Assembly (NCBI GenBank): GCA_020852865.1
Contig: JADYZZ010000032.1
Span: forward strand, 1-64,000
Direction of reading: 5' to 3'
Length of the DNA: 64,000 bases
DNA from: Rubrivivax sp.
GTDB taxonomy: Bacteria > Pseudomonadota > Gammaproteobacteria > Burkholderiales > Burkholderiaceae_C
Part shown: positions 9,014 to 19,470 of the stretch, one piece after another
Numbering within the stretch: the stretch's first letter is position 1
How the letters are laid out: each line of letters opens with the position of its first letter
Program-made: the position numbers and the translations under genes
Notes under the pieces: model-generated
Seen by the model: only the letters and a program-made list of their open reading frames with translations
Database searches by the model: none
Told to the model about the DNA's origin: nothing

Positions 9014-10601
9014 GCGACACCTGCACCTGCGCGGCGGGCGCCAGCTGTCCCACGCCGCTTTCGGGCCACAGTCCGCTCATCCACAGGCCGACCGTCTCGA
9101 CATCGGTGTGCCGGGTCGGCACCGAGGGCGACAGGCGGCCGTTGGCGATCACGGCGATGCGGTCGCAGATCTCGAACAGTTCCTCCAGCTCCTCCGACAC
9201 CACGAGCACGGCTGCTCCGGCGTCGCGCAGCGCCACCAGCGCCTGACGGATGAAAGCCGCCGCCCCCACGTCCACGCCCCAGGTGGGCTGCGCCGCCACC
9301 ATGATCCCGGGTTCTTGCAGCAGCTCGCGCCCGACGATGAACTTCTGCAGATTGCCGCCGGACAAGGACTGCGCCGGCGCCAGCGCGCCACTGCACTTGA
9401 CTTTGAACTCGGCGATGCAGCGTTCGGCGAAGCTGCGCACGGCGGCGCGCCGGATCAGACCGCGCCGCAGCAGGCTCCGGCGGTGTGCCGTGAGCAAGGC
9501 GTTGTCCGCCAGGCTCATCGCCGGCACCGCGCCGCGGCCCAGCCGCTCCTCGGGGACGAACCCAAGCCCGCGTCGGCGCCGTGCCGCGCTGCCCAGGTGG
9601 CCGACGTCCTGGCCGCCGAGCTGCACCATCGCGGCATGGCGGCGCGGCAGCGGCGCCTCGCCCGAAATCGCCTGCAGCAGCTCCTGCTGGCCGTTGCCCG
9701 AGATGCCGGCGATGCCGACGATCTCGCCGGCGCGCACCTCGAGCTCGATGTTCTGCAGCGCCGTGCCGAAGGGCTGCAAGGCCGGCTGCGTGAGGCCGCG
9801 CAGCGCCAGCCGTGGCGCGCCCGCTGTGGCGGCTTCGCCGCGCGTGCACGCCACCAGCTCCTTGCCGATCATCATGCGCGCCATCGAAGCCGGCGTTTCG
9901 TCGGCCGGCGTGCACTCGCCGCTCACGCGGCCGTTGCGCAGCACGGTGGCTCGATGGCACAGCTCGCGCACCTCGTCGAGCTTGTGGCTGATGTAGAGAA
10001 TGCTGCAGCCCTCCTGCGAGAGCTGGCGCAGCGTCTCGAAGAGCTTGCGCACGGCCTGCGGCGTGAGCACCGATGTGGGCTCGTCCATGATCAGCAGGCG
10101 CGGGTTCTGCAGCAGGCAGCGGATGATCTCGACGCGCTGCCGCTCGCCGACCGACAGCGCGTGCACGAGGCGGCGCGGATCGACGGCGAGGCCGTAGCGC
10201 TCGCCGACGGTATCGATGCGCCGCGTCAGATCACCCAGGTCGGGGCGGCCCGGCAGCGCCAGCGCGATGTTCTGCACCACCGTCAGCGTCTCGAACAGTG
10301 CGAAGTGCTGGAACACCATGCCGATGCCCAGACTGCGCGCATGGCCGGGGCTTCGCACCTGCACCGGCTCGCCGCACCAGTAGATGCAACCCGACGTCGG
10401 TGCGGTGACGCCGTAGATGATCTTCATCAATGTCGATTTGCCGGCGCCGTTCTCGCCCAGCACGGCCTGGATCTCACCGGGCTCGACGGTGAGGTCGATG
10501 CCGTCGTTGGCGACGACCGACCCGTAGACCTTGCGGATCCCTTCGAGCCGCAACTGCGAGGCGCCGCGCCAGGGTCTGGTCGGTCGCGGCTCGGCACTCA
10601 T
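9006..10601 (-). CDS. ABC transporter ATP-binding protein, duplicated sugar/nucleoside type
   Basis: 531 residues with two fused ATPase domains, as in the RbsA/YufO/NupA family. The first domain is complete: Walker A GENGAGKST at residues 49-57, signature LSVGERQ at 149-155 and Walker B LLIMDEPTS at 169-177. The second domain, from about residue 265, keeps the signature LSGGNLQK but has degenerate Walker motifs (GISGNGQQEL in place of GxxGxGKS, and MVAAQPTWGVDVG), as is normal for the family. The start is ATG at 10601, 14 bases after the UbiD gene stop; earlier in-frame codons belong to the UbiD region. It energises the BMP-type importer encoded downstream. Confidence 0.9.
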   Translation of the reverse strand: MSAEPRPTRPWRGASQLRLEGIRKVYGSVVANDGIDLTVEPGEIQAVLGENGAGKSTLMKIIYGVTAPTSGCIYWCGEPVQVRSPGHARSLGIGMVFQHFALFETLTVVQNIALALPGRPDLGDLTRRIDTVGERYGLAVDPRRLVHALSVGERQRVEIIRCLLQNPRLLIMDEPTSVLTPQAVRKLFETLRQLSQEGCSILYISHKLDEVRELCHRATVLRNGRVSGECTPADETPASMARMMIGKELVACTRGEAATAGAPRLALRGLTQPALQPFGTALQNIELEVRAGEIVGIAGISGNGQQELLQAISGEAPLPRRHAAMVQLGGQDVGHLGSAARRRRGLGFVPEERLGRGAVPAMSLADNALLTAHRRSLLRRGLIRRAAVRSFAERCIAEFKVKCSGALAPAQSLSGGNLQKFIVGRELLQEPGIMVAAQPTWGVDVGAAAFIRQALVALRDAGAAVLVVSEELEELFEICDRIAVIANGRLSPSVPTRHTDVETVGLWMSGLWPESGVGQLAPAAQVQVSHA

Positions 10602-10615
10602 GCAGATCGCCTCGA

Positions 10616-12022
10616 TCAGCGGCCCGCGCCCGGGGCCGTACGCGCCAGCAGCGCCGCGGCGCGCTCCACCGCCGCCTCGTCGATGCGCGCGCGCACGCCT
10701 TCGAAGGCCGGGCCACGCGTCGCGTCCAGCCCCATACGCGAGGTGGTGCCCACGCCCGAGGCCGAAGGGTCGAGCGCGCTGCCGGGCAGACCGTCGACCA
10801 CCACCACGTCCAGGTGAGGCTGGAAATGCGTGGCCAGCGCCCACAGCACGTCTTCGTCGCGCGTCACGTCGACGTCGGCGTCGACCGCAACCACGGTCTT
10901 CAGATACGCATCCCAGCCCAGCAGGCCCAGCATGACCTGGCGCGCCTCGCCGGGCCGGCTCTGCTTCAACGCGACGTAGGCGTGGAAATGGGTGCCCGAG
11001 TTCGGGTAGTGCACCGCCGTCACGCCCGGGAACCGCTCCTTGAGCTTTTCGACCATCTCCGACTCGCGCGGGATGCGCCCGAGGTTCAGATGCTCGGCCG
11101 AATTGCCGCCGACGACGTCGAGCAGCCAGGGCTCGCGCCGGTGCATGAGCGTGCACACGCGCAGCAAGCTGCGCGTCGAGCGGTCCGACGAGTAGCCGGT
11201 AAATTCGCCGAACGGGCCCTCCTCGGCCTTGGCCTCGGGGTCGATCTCGCCTTCGAGCACGTACTCGGCGTGCGCCGGCACCGCGATGCCGTGGCGCGGC
11301 GTGCGCACCACGTCGAGCGGCGCGCCGAACAGGCCGCCGGCGAGATGGCGCTCGTCGACGCCGTAGGGCAGCCGCGCGGCGGCGGCGAGCATGAACAGCG
11401 GATGCGCACCGATCACCATCGCCACCGGCAGCGGCCGGCCGCGGGCCTGCGCCGCCTGCAGCATGCGCCACAGGTGGCCGCGCGAGTGCAGGCTCGTGCC
11501 GACCGCCTGCGGCCCGTTGAGCATCGAGCGGTGGTAGCTGACGTTGCCGATGCCGGCGTCGCCGTCCTCGGCCACGATCACGGCATTGGTGATGTAGGGG
11601 CCGCGGTCGGTGGCGAAATGCCTGATCGTCGGCAGCACGGCCAGGTCGAAGTCCGGGCCGTGCACCACCTCGGTGACCGCGCCCTGGCTCACCTCGCGCG
11701 GCGGCGTCATGCGCCGGCTGCGCGCCTGGTATTCGGCATGGATCCCGGCCGGGGCCACGCCGCCCAGCATGCGGCCCACGCGCTCGCGCGAGGCGAACAG
11801 GTTGGTGAGCAGCGGCACGCCGAGCCCCTGCACCTGCTCGAACTCGAGGGCCGGATGGCGGCCCTCGGCGGCCAGCGCCCAGACCAGCGCGGTGACGTCC
11901 TGGTCGCGCCCGAGCGGCTCACGCACCGTGAGCACATCGTGCCCGAAGTGCTCGCGGTACGCGGCCCAGAACCGGTGCAGGTCCTGGCCGGCCGCGGCCA
12001 GCGCGTCGGCGGGCGCGCCCAT
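10616..12022 (-). CDS. UbiD family decarboxylase (prenylated-FMN type)
   Basis: 468 residues, the length of UbiD/Fdc1-family (de)carboxylases, which use prenylated FMN to remove or add carboxylate on aromatic, heteroaromatic or alpha,beta-unsaturated acids. The catalytic R-E-E set is visible: Arg165 in NVSYHRSMLNG, and Glu268 and Glu273 in EEGPFGEFTGY, with the usual spacing of five. VIGAHPLFMLAAAARLPYGVDE and the C-terminal TSRMGLDAT also fit. The start is ATG at 12022, three bases after the upstream amidohydrolase stop; a GTG at 12028 overlapping that stop (GTGA) is an alternative. No ubiX (prenyl-FMN synthase) is in the window. In ubiquinone synthesis ubiD is usually apart from transporters; this setting favours a catabolic role. 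Confidence 0.88.
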   Translation of the reverse strand: MGAPADALAAAGQDLHRFWAAYREHFGHDVLTVREPLGRDQDVTALVWALAAEGRHPALEFEQVQGLGVPLLTNLFASRERVGRMLGGVAPAGIHAEYQARSRRMTPPREVSQGAVTEVVHGPDFDLAVLPTIRHFATDRGPYITNAVIVAEDGDAGIGNVSYHRSMLNGPQAVGTSLHSRGHLWRMLQAAQARGRPLPVAMVIGAHPLFMLAAAARLPYGVDERHLAGGLFGAPLDVVRTPRHGIAVPAHAEYVLEGEIDPEAKAEEGPFGEFTGYSSDRSTRSLLRVCTLMHRREPWLLDVVGGNSAEHLNLGRIPRESEMVEKLKERFPGVTAVHYPNSGTHFHAYVALKQSRPGEARQVMLGLLGWDAYLKTVVAVDADVDVTRDEDVLWALATHFQPHLDVVVVDGLPGSALDPSASGVGTTSRMGLDATRGPAFEGVRARIDEAAVERAAALLARTAPGAGR

Positions 12023-12024
12023 CG

Positions 12025-12936
12025 TCACAGCGTCGCGTACGAGTCGGTGAGGCGCAGCCGGGCCTCCTCGGCGTTGCGCGGCGGCGGCGAGGTCCGGATG
12101 CCGGCCAGCCGCGCGATGTTGTTGCCCAGGTAGTCCTCCAGCGTGTCCTCGTCGGTGCCGATGCCGTGCGGCGGCTTGCGGCACAGCATCTCGAGCTCGC
12201 GCAGCCACATGCCCGGCTCGTTGGGCGGGCTGTCGGTGCCGAACACCAGCTTGTGGCGCGGCAGCTCCTTGGCGAATTCGGCGATGCGCGCCTGGAAGCA
12301 CCAGCCCGACTCGACGTAGACGTTGGGCGTGTCCATCGCCATCCAGAAGGTCTCGAACGAGTAGTTGCCGCCGGTCTGGATGCCGAAGTGCGCGATCACG
12401 AAGTTCACCATCGGGAACTCGCGGATGATCGGATAGAACATCGTCGGGATCGTGAACGGCCCGTCGCCGGTGTGGATGAGGACGACGATGTTGTACTTGG
12501 CGCACATCTTCATCGCCGGGCGCAGCCAGTCGAGCGCGCGATCCGGCCGGTAGCCGTGCATGTTGGCGTGCAGCTTGATCATCTTGAAGCCGTACGCCTT
12601 GTGGTGGTGCTCGATCTCGAGCGCGCCGTTTTCCGGGCCCCAGCGCGGGTTGTAGGTGAAGTTGCCGATGAAGCGGTCGGGATACTTCTGGCACAGCTCG
12701 GCGATGTAGGCCATGTAGTCGCGGATGCCGTCGCGGCCGCGCCGGTTGCCGTCGCGGTAGCCGGTGTTGCCCGGCGGCGGCTGGATGAAGCCCATGTCGA
12801 TGCGGCGCGGCTTGCCGTTGATCATGTAGGGGCCGTCCATCAACTTGAGCATGCGCTCGCCGTTGAACGGCGTGCCGGTGTGGCGCCAGGCCTCGTCGAC
12901 GAGGTTGGTGGGGTGCAGGTGGGTGTCGATGATCAT
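12025..12936 (-). CDS. Amidohydrolase family protein (ACMSD-like), metal site intact
   Basis: 303 residues, Amidohydrolase_2 family, which holds ACMSD, gamma-resorcylate decarboxylase and related hydrolases and decarboxylases. All expected metal ligands are visible: His6 and His8 in DTHLH, His155 in LIHTGDGP, His183 in IAHFG and Asp235 in FGTDSPPNE. A conserved CxF motif (ESGWCFQARIAEFAKELP) precedes the Asp. It is about 60% identical by eye to the next gene upstream (12954-13898), a tandem duplicate that lost its HxH. The pair is followed immediately by the UbiD gene. Likely reaction is hydrolysis or decarboxylation of a cyclic acid formed by the molybdenum hydroxylase; the substrate is unknown. 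Confidence 0.85.
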   Translation of the reverse strand: MIIDTHLHPTNLVDEAWRHTGTPFNGERMLKLMDGPYMINGKPRRIDMGFIQPPPGNTGYRDGNRRGRDGIRDYMAYIAELCQKYPDRFIGNFTYNPRWGPENGALEIEHHHKAYGFKMIKLHANMHGYRPDRALDWLRPAMKMCAKYNIVVLIHTGDGPFTIPTMFYPIIREFPMVNFVIAHFGIQTGGNYSFETFWMAMDTPNVYVESGWCFQARIAEFAKELPRHKLVFGTDSPPNEPGMWLRELEMLCRKPPHGIGTDEDTLEDYLGNNIARLAGIRTSPPPRNAEEARLRLTDSYATL

Positions 12937-12953
12937 GATCGGGACTCGCGGCT

Positions 12954-13898
12954 TCAGTACAGCGGGATGGTCGGTTGCGGCTCCAGGCCGCGGCCGCGCT
13001 CACCGAGCAGCGCGCGCGCCTCCTCGAAGCTGGCCGGCACCGGGGTCGGCTCGATGCCGACCATGCGGGCGATGTTGTTGCCCAGGTAGTCCTCGAGCGT
13101 CGCCTCGTCGAGGTTGAGGCCCTGCGGCGGGTTGGTGCACAGCACCTCGAGCAGGCGCAGCCACATGCCCGGCTCGTTGGGCGGCGTATCCGAGCCGAAG
13201 ATGATCTTGTGCTTGGGCAGGGTCTTGGCGAACTCGACGATGCGCGACTGCAGGCACCAGCCGGATTCGCAATAGACGTTGGGCAGCTCCATCGCCCACT
13301 GGTACGGCTCGAAGCAGTACACGCCGCCGGTCTGCACGCCGAAGTGCGCCATGATGAAGTCGACCTGCGCGAACTCCTTGATCATCGGCACCCACTCGGT
13401 CGGGATGCTGTAGGGGCCGTCGCCGGTGTGCAGCTTCACCGGCACCTTGAGCTCGGCCGCCTTGGCCAGCGCCGGGCGCACCCAGTCGAGCGCGCGGTCG
13501 GGCCGGTAGGCGTGCATGTTGGCCTGCATCTGCACCATGCGAAAGCCGTGCTGCCGGACGTAGCGCTCCATGCCTTCGACCGCGGCCTTGACGCCGCAGC
13601 GCGGGTTGTAGACATAGCAGCCGATCAGGCGGTCGGGGTGCCTGCGCACCGCCTCGAGCACGTAGGCGTGATAGCGGTCGATGCTCTCGGGCCCGCTCAG
13701 ATCGCCGTCGGTCCAGGTGTAGATGGTGTTGCCCTGCGGCGGCTGCACGAAGGCCTTGTCGATGCGGCGCGGCTTGCCGTTGACCCAGTACGGGCCGTCC
13801 ATCGTCTCGAGCAGGCGCTCGGTGCGGTAGGGCTCGCCGTCGTGCCACCAGGCCAGGTCGACCTGGTCGGTGGGGTAGCAGCTGATGTCGATGATCAT
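12954..13898 (-). CDS. Amidohydrolase family protein paralogue lacking the HxH metal motif
   Basis: 314 residues, a tandem paralogue of the 303-residue protein encoded downstream, collinear along nearly its whole length (GKPRRID, QANMHAYRPDRALDW, HTGDGPYSIPT, HFGVQTGG, LEDYLGNNIARM). At the N-terminus, where the partner reads DTHLH, this one reads DISCY, so the His pair at positions 6 and 8 is Ser and Tyr. The later ligands remain: His157, His185 and Asp237. The start at 13898 (MIIDIS) is fixed by alignment with the partner. It may be a regulatory or structural subunit, or an enzyme with a changed or absent metal site. It starts 29 bases after the CobW gene. Confidence 0.82.
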   Translation of the reverse strand: MIIDISCYPTDQVDLAWWHDGEPYRTERLLETMDGPYWVNGKPRRIDKAFVQPPQGNTIYTWTDGDLSGPESIDRYHAYVLEAVRRHPDRLIGCYVYNPRCGVKAAVEGMERYVRQHGFRMVQMQANMHAYRPDRALDWVRPALAKAAELKVPVKLHTGDGPYSIPTEWVPMIKEFAQVDFIMAHFGVQTGGVYCFEPYQWAMELPNVYCESGWCLQSRIVEFAKTLPKHKIIFGSDTPPNEPGMWLRLLEVLCTNPPQGLNLDEATLEDYLGNNIARMVGIEPTPVPASFEEARALLGERGRGLEPQPTIPLY

Positions 13899-13927
13899 GG
13901 GATCGCTCTCCTTGTCGCGAATGGGGG

Positions 13928-15096
<1,169 letters not shown>

Positions 15097-15100
<4 letters not shown>

Positions 15101-17385
15101 GGCTGGGCTGCGGCGCCGCCGGCGCGCTGCGCGCGCAGCGCCTGCAGCACCTGTTCGGGTTTGATGGGGTAATGGCGCAGACGCACGCCGATCGCGTCGT
15201 ACACGGCGTTGGCGATCGCCGGGCCGATGGCGATGATCGGATCCTCGCCCACGCCCTTGGCGCCGAAGGGTCCGCCGGGGTCGGGCGCGGTCTCGAGGAT
15301 CACGGTGCGGATCGGCGGCATGTCCATCGACAGCGGCATCTTGTAGTCGACGAAGTTGGCGTTGAGCGAGCGCCCGGTCTGCGCGTCGATCTGATAGTCC
15401 TCGTACAGGGTGTGGCCGATGCCCTGCTGGATGCCGCCTTCGATCTGGCCGGCCGCGGCGATGGGGTTGATGACCTTGCCGATCTCGTGCACCGGCACCA
15501 CCTGCAGCACCGTGATGCGCCCGGTCTCGGTGTCGACCTCGACCTCGACGAAATGCGCCGCGAACGAGTACGACTTGGTCGGCTCGTAGCTGGCGTTGGC
15601 GACGAACTGCCGCGCCGGCAGCCCCAGGCGCGGCGCCACCGCGTCGCGCACGCTGAGCGCGCGGTCGGTGCCGCGCACGCGGATCACGCCGCGCACGATC
15701 TCGAGGTCGCAGGCGGCCGCCTCGAGCTGCCCGGCGGCATGGTCGAGGAGCTGGCGCTTGACCTCGCCGGCGGCCATTTGCGCCGCGCGGCCGCCAAGAT
15801 AGGTGGTGTGGCTGGCAAAGGCGCCGATGTCCCAGGGCGTGACGCCGGTGTCGCCGTGCACCACGCTCACGGCCTCGAACTCGAGCCCCATCTCCTCGGC
15901 GACGATCTGCGCCAGCGCGGTGTGCGCGCCGGTGCCCAGGTTCGAGGTGCCCGTGTAGAGCACGGCACCGCCCGCCTCGTTCAGGCTGACGAGAGCGTTG
16001 CCCTGCTCACGGATCCCGGGGTAGGCGCTCGAGCCGTGCATCTCGCAGCCCATGCCCCAGCCGCGGCGCAGCACGCCCTGCGGGCGCGGGCGTTGCCGCA
16101 GCGCGCTCCAGCCGACTTCGTGCATGCCGCGGCGGATGCAGTCCTCGAGCCCGTGGCCGATGATCGCGTGACCCGAAGGCGAGAGGTCGCCCTCGCGCAC
16201 GGCGTTGAGCAGCTTGAGCTCGGCCGGATCGACGCCCAGCCGCGCGGCGGCCTCGTCCATCTGGATGTCGAGCGCGTAGGTCGCCTGCAGCACGCCGAAG
16301 CCGCGGTAGGCCCCGGCGATCGGGCTGTTGGTGTAGACGCACAGGCCCTCGAGGTCGACGTTGTCGCAACGGTACAGCGACGTGAGCCCGTTGGTGCCGA
16401 CATTGGTGACCCCGGGCCCGTGCGAGCCGTAGGCACCGGAATCGAAGACCAGCCGCGCGCGCCGCGCGCTGATGCTGCCGTCGCGCCGGAAGCCCTGTTC
16501 GAGCCGGATCTTCACCGGATGGCGCGAGCGCCCGCCGAGGAAGGTTTCCTCGCGCGTGTACTCCAGGCGCACCGGGCGGCGGGTGCGCTGCGCCAGCAGC
16601 GCACAGAGGAACTCGCTCTGGAACAGGTCCTGCTTGGCGCCGAAGCCGCCGCCCATGTGTTCGCACAGCACGCGCACCTTGTGCAGCGGCAGCCCCAGCA
16701 CCTCGGCCAGGATGCCGCGCACCATGAAGGCGGTCTGGGTCGAGATCCACACGGTGAGGCCGCCGCCGGCGTCCCACTGGCACATGCAGACGTTGGGCTC
16801 CATGTACGCCGGGGTCGGACGGCCGCATTCGTAGTCGCCGGCGATGACGAAGTCGGCCTCGGCGAAGCCGCGCTCGATGTCGCCGCGGCGCACGCGCACC
16901 GGCGGCAGCACGAGGTTGCCGCCGGGCTCGCGCTCGTGCACGAGCGGCGCGCCGGGGGCAAGCGCGGCCTCGGGCGTGAAGACCGCCGGCAGCGGCTCGT
17001 ACTCGACCTCGATCAGCTCGAGCGCCTGTGCGGCGACTTCCTCGCTCACCGCGGCCACCACGGCCACCGTCTCGCCCCAGTAGCGCACCTTGCGGTCGAG
17101 GATGTATTGATCGGGCGTGACCGAGGCCGAGCGCGGGTGCGGCGAACCGGCGTGCAGCACGCGCGGCACGTCCTCGTGCGTCAGCACCGCCCTGACCCCG
17201 GGCAGGGCGCGCGCACGGCTCGCATCGATGCGGCCGATGAGCGCGTGCGCCACCTCGCTGCGCTTGCTGCGCGCGTACAGCATCCCGGGCAGCGCGAGGT
17301 CGGCGACGTACCTGGCCTCGCCCGTGACCTTGGCCAGCACGTCGTGGCGCTGCACGCTGCGCCCGACCACCGAGCCGGCCGTCAT
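15097..17385 (-). CDS. Molybdenum hydroxylase, molybdopterin-binding large subunit (xanthine dehydrogenase family, not XDH)
   Basis: 762 residues, catalytic subunit of a three-part aldehyde oxidase/xanthine dehydrogenase family enzyme. Visible family marks are [10 protein letters not shown] in the middle, [34 protein letters not shown] and GAKGVGEDP near the C-terminus, whose Glu is the catalytic base. The purine-specific QEQFYLE signature seen in the xdhB product of this window is here replaced by [11 protein letters not shown], and the RGFGGPQ is RGFGVLQ, so a different ring substrate is expected, for example a nicotinate-, isoquinoline- or pyrimidine-like compound. The start at 17385 overlaps the Fe-S subunit stop by four bases. 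Confidence 0.9.
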
Positions 17386-17888
17386 CGCGCCGCCTCCGCC
17401 TGTGCCGCCTGTGCCGCCTGTGCTGCCTGTGCTGCCTGCTCGATGGCGTCGAGGATCTTCGTGTAGCCGGTGCAGCGGCAGATGTTGCCGGCGATCGCGA
17501 AGCGGATTTCCTCGCGCGTGGGCCTGGGGTTCTCGTCGAGCAGCGCCTTGGCCGCCATCAGGATGCCGGGCGTGCAGAAGCCGCATTGCGCAGCGCCGCA
17601 GTCGACGAAGCTCTGCTGCAGCGCATGCAGGCTGCCGTCGGCCGCGCGCAGGCCCTCGACGGTGCGGATCTCGGCGCCCTCGGCCTCGACCGCCAGCACC
17701 AGACAGGCGTTGACGGGGCGGCCGTTCATGATGACGGTGCACGAGCCGCATTCGCCGACGTCGCAGCCCTTCTTGGTGCCGGTGAGATCGGGCTCGCTGC
17801 GCAGCGCATCGAGCAAGCTGCGCTGGGGCGGCACCGCGATGCGGCGCGCCTCGCCGTTGACCTGGAGCGAAACGAGCCGCAACGTCAT
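17382..17888 (-). CDS. Molybdenum hydroxylase, [2Fe-2S] small subunit
   Basis: 168 residues carrying the two [2Fe-2S] clusters that pass electrons from the molybdenum centre to FAD. The first cluster motif is GCDVGECGSCTV with a further Cys in PVNAC; the second is CGFCTPGIL plus NICRCTGYTKI. The C-terminus ends in a run of AAQ triplets encoded by a 9-bp tandem repeat at 17401-17436, beyond the conserved domain, likely a variable tail. It overlaps both neighbours by four bases (FAD subunit upstream, molybdenum subunit downstream), fixing the gene order FAD, Fe-S, Mo as in CoxMSL/NicAB-like systems. Confidence 0.92.
   Translation of the reverse strand: MTLRLVSLQVNGEARRIAVPPQRSLLDALRSEPDLTGTKKGCDVGECGSCTVIMNGRPVNACLVLAVEAEGAEIRTVEGLRAADGSLHALQQSFVDCGAAQCGFCTPGILMAAKALLDENPRPTREEIRFAIAGNICRCTGYTKILDAIEQAAQAAQAAQAAQAEAAR
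17401..17436. repeat. 9-bp tandem repeat in the Fe-S subunit gene
   Basis: Four copies of TGTGCCGCC/TGTGCTGCC in a row within the 3' end of the molybdenum hydroxylase Fe-S subunit gene, encoding repeated Ala-Ala-Gln. Unit length is a multiple of three, so copy-number change would keep the frame. The tail is outside the conserved domain. Confidence 0.85.
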
Positions 17889-18748
17889 GACTGGGCCTCG
17901 CGGATGGCTTGTTGCAGCGCGCGCGCGGTGAGCACGCGCACCATGTCGCGCCGGTAGGCGGCGCTGGCGCGCACGTCGCCGATCGGCCGCGCTTCGTCGC
18001 CGGCCTGCTCGGCCGCGGCGGCCAGCGCCTGGGCGTCGGGCAGGCGCCCGCGCAGCAGCGCCTCGGCGGCATGCGCGCGCAGCGGGGTCGGCGCCACCGC
18101 GGCCAGCACGATCGCGACATCGGCCAGCCGGCCGTCTGCGTCCAGCGTGGCATGCGCGGCCACGCCCACCGTCGCCAGCTCCATCTGCGCGCGCCGGCCA
18201 TGCTTGATGTAGACCTTGCCGGTGTGCGGCGCCGGCGCCGGGACCTCGATGTGGGTGACGAGCTCGCCGCGCGCCAGCGCCGTGCGGCCCGGTCCGGTGC
18301 AGAACCCCTCGAGCGGCGTGCGCCGCGTGCCGGCGGGCCCGTGGATGCGCAGGCGCGCACCGTCGGCGATGAGCGGCGGCAGCGTGTCGGCCGACGGCGA
18401 GGCGCGGCAGACGTTGCCGACCACGGTGGCGCGATGCCGCACCTGGATCGACGCGAAGTCGGTCGCGGCACGCGCCAGGCTGGCGTAGTGGCGCCGCACC
18501 ACCGGCGAGGTCTCGACCTGGCGCGTGGTCACGAGCGCGCCGAGCACGAGCCCGCCGCGCGCGTCGAAGCCGAAGTCGTCGAGGCCGGCGATCTTCTTGA
18601 TGTCGACCACGCGCGCCGGGCGGCGCACGCCTTCCCTCATCTGCACGATGAGGTCGGTGCCGCCGGCCAGCACGCCGGCGTCGTCGGCGCCGAGCAGCGC
18701 CACGGCCTCGTCGAGTGCCCTCGGCGCGAAGTACGCGAAGTCCTGCAT
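17885..18748 (-). CDS. Molybdenum hydroxylase, FAD-binding medium subunit
   Basis: 287 residues, the CoxM/XdhB-type FAD subunit. Residues 26-37 contain AGGTDLIVQMRE, the pyrophosphate loop for FAD, and VRHRATVVGNVCRASPSAD near 104-122 is the second FAD contact (usual TxGGNLxxxSPxxD, here TVVGNVCRASPSAD). It is the first gene of the long operon; the 239 bases upstream to uraH contain no gene that I can support and should hold the promoter or read-through from uraH. Its stop overlaps the Fe-S subunit start (ATGA). Confidence 0.9.
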   Translation of the reverse strand: MQDFAYFAPRALDEAVALLGADDAGVLAGGTDLIVQMREGVRRPARVVDIKKIAGLDDFGFDARGGLVLGALVTTRQVETSPVVRRHYASLARAATDFASIQVRHRATVVGNVCRASPSADTLPPLIADGARLRIHGPAGTRRTPLEGFCTGPGRTALARGELVTHIEVPAPAPHTGKVYIKHGRRAQMELATVGVAAHATLDADGRLADVAIVLAAVAPTPLRAHAAEALLRGRLPDAQALAAAAEQAGDEARPIGDVRASAAYRRDMVRVLTARALQQAIREAQS

Positions 18749-18987
18749 GCGAAGTCGAGCCTCGGTTCAGCTCGCTCCTGCGGTGGGCTGCGGCGCAGCG
18801 CGGCCCCGCATCGGCTCATCCCGGCGGATCCGCCCGCCACGGGCACCGGCCGATGCTCGCAGGATCAGCGCCCGCCGAACAGCGGCGAAGTTCTATATGC
18901 CGATCGCGATTCGTGATGAATGGGCCCGGCGCGGCCGGCTGGTCGCGCGCGGCCGCGCCGCCGGCCGCGGACAGCGCCGCAGCGGGC

Positions 18988-19347
18988 TCAGGAACCGCGA
19001 TAGGTGCTGTACGCGAACGGGCTGACGAGCAGCGGCACGTGGTAATGCCCGTTCGCATCGGCGATGCCGAAGTCGAGCGACACGCGGTCGATGAAGGGCG
19101 GCTCGGGCAGCGCCACGCCGCGCGCGCGGAAATAGGCCGCGACCTCGAAAACGAGGCGCCAGCGACCCGCCGCCATGGCCGCCGCGTCGAGCAGCGGGCC
19201 GCCGTCGTTGCGGCCGTCGGCGTTGAGCGTGATGCTCGCCAGCGTCTGCGCGCTGCCGTCGGCCAATACGCGCTGCAGCGTGACTTGCATGCCCGCGGCC
19301 GGGCAGCCATGGGCGATGTCGAGGACATGGGTGCTGAGGTGTCCCAT
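18988..19347 (-). CDS. uraH: 5-hydroxyisourate hydrolase
   Basis: 119 residues, the transthyretin-like enzyme that hydrolyses 5-hydroxyisourate, the product of urate oxidation, to OHCU. The N-terminal STHVLDIAHG and C-terminal AYSTYRGS are the diagnostic end motifs, the last tetrapeptide YRGS being specific for the hydrolase rather than transthyretin. The start MGHLSTHVLD (19347) places the motif at the usual position; upstream in-frame codons are unlike the family. It acts after PuuD and before the UraD domain encoded at 34973. It is the last of the minus-strand purine genes and may run into the molybdenum hydroxylase operon. Confidence 0.95.
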   Translation of the reverse strand: MGHLSTHVLDIAHGCPAAGMQVTLQRVLADGSAQTLASITLNADGRNDGGPLLDAAAMAAGRWRLVFEVAAYFRARGVALPEPPFIDRVSLDFGIADANGHYHVPLLVSPFAYSTYRGS

Positions 19348-19470
19348 CGAGCGGTTCTCCTGGTGTTGGTCTTTGCTGCGTTGCTGCGTTGCTGAGTTGC
19401 CGCGCGGTGGGCGCGGGTCAGAGCCCGCGAGGACACGAGTCGCGTCCGCGCCTCGTGCCGTCACAGGCTC

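Noticed and set aside
10616-12022. Housekeeping ubiD of ubiquinone synthesis
   Set aside because: It sits inside an uptake and degradation operon, with amidohydrolases directly upstream and ABC transporter genes downstream, so a catabolic paralogue is more likely.
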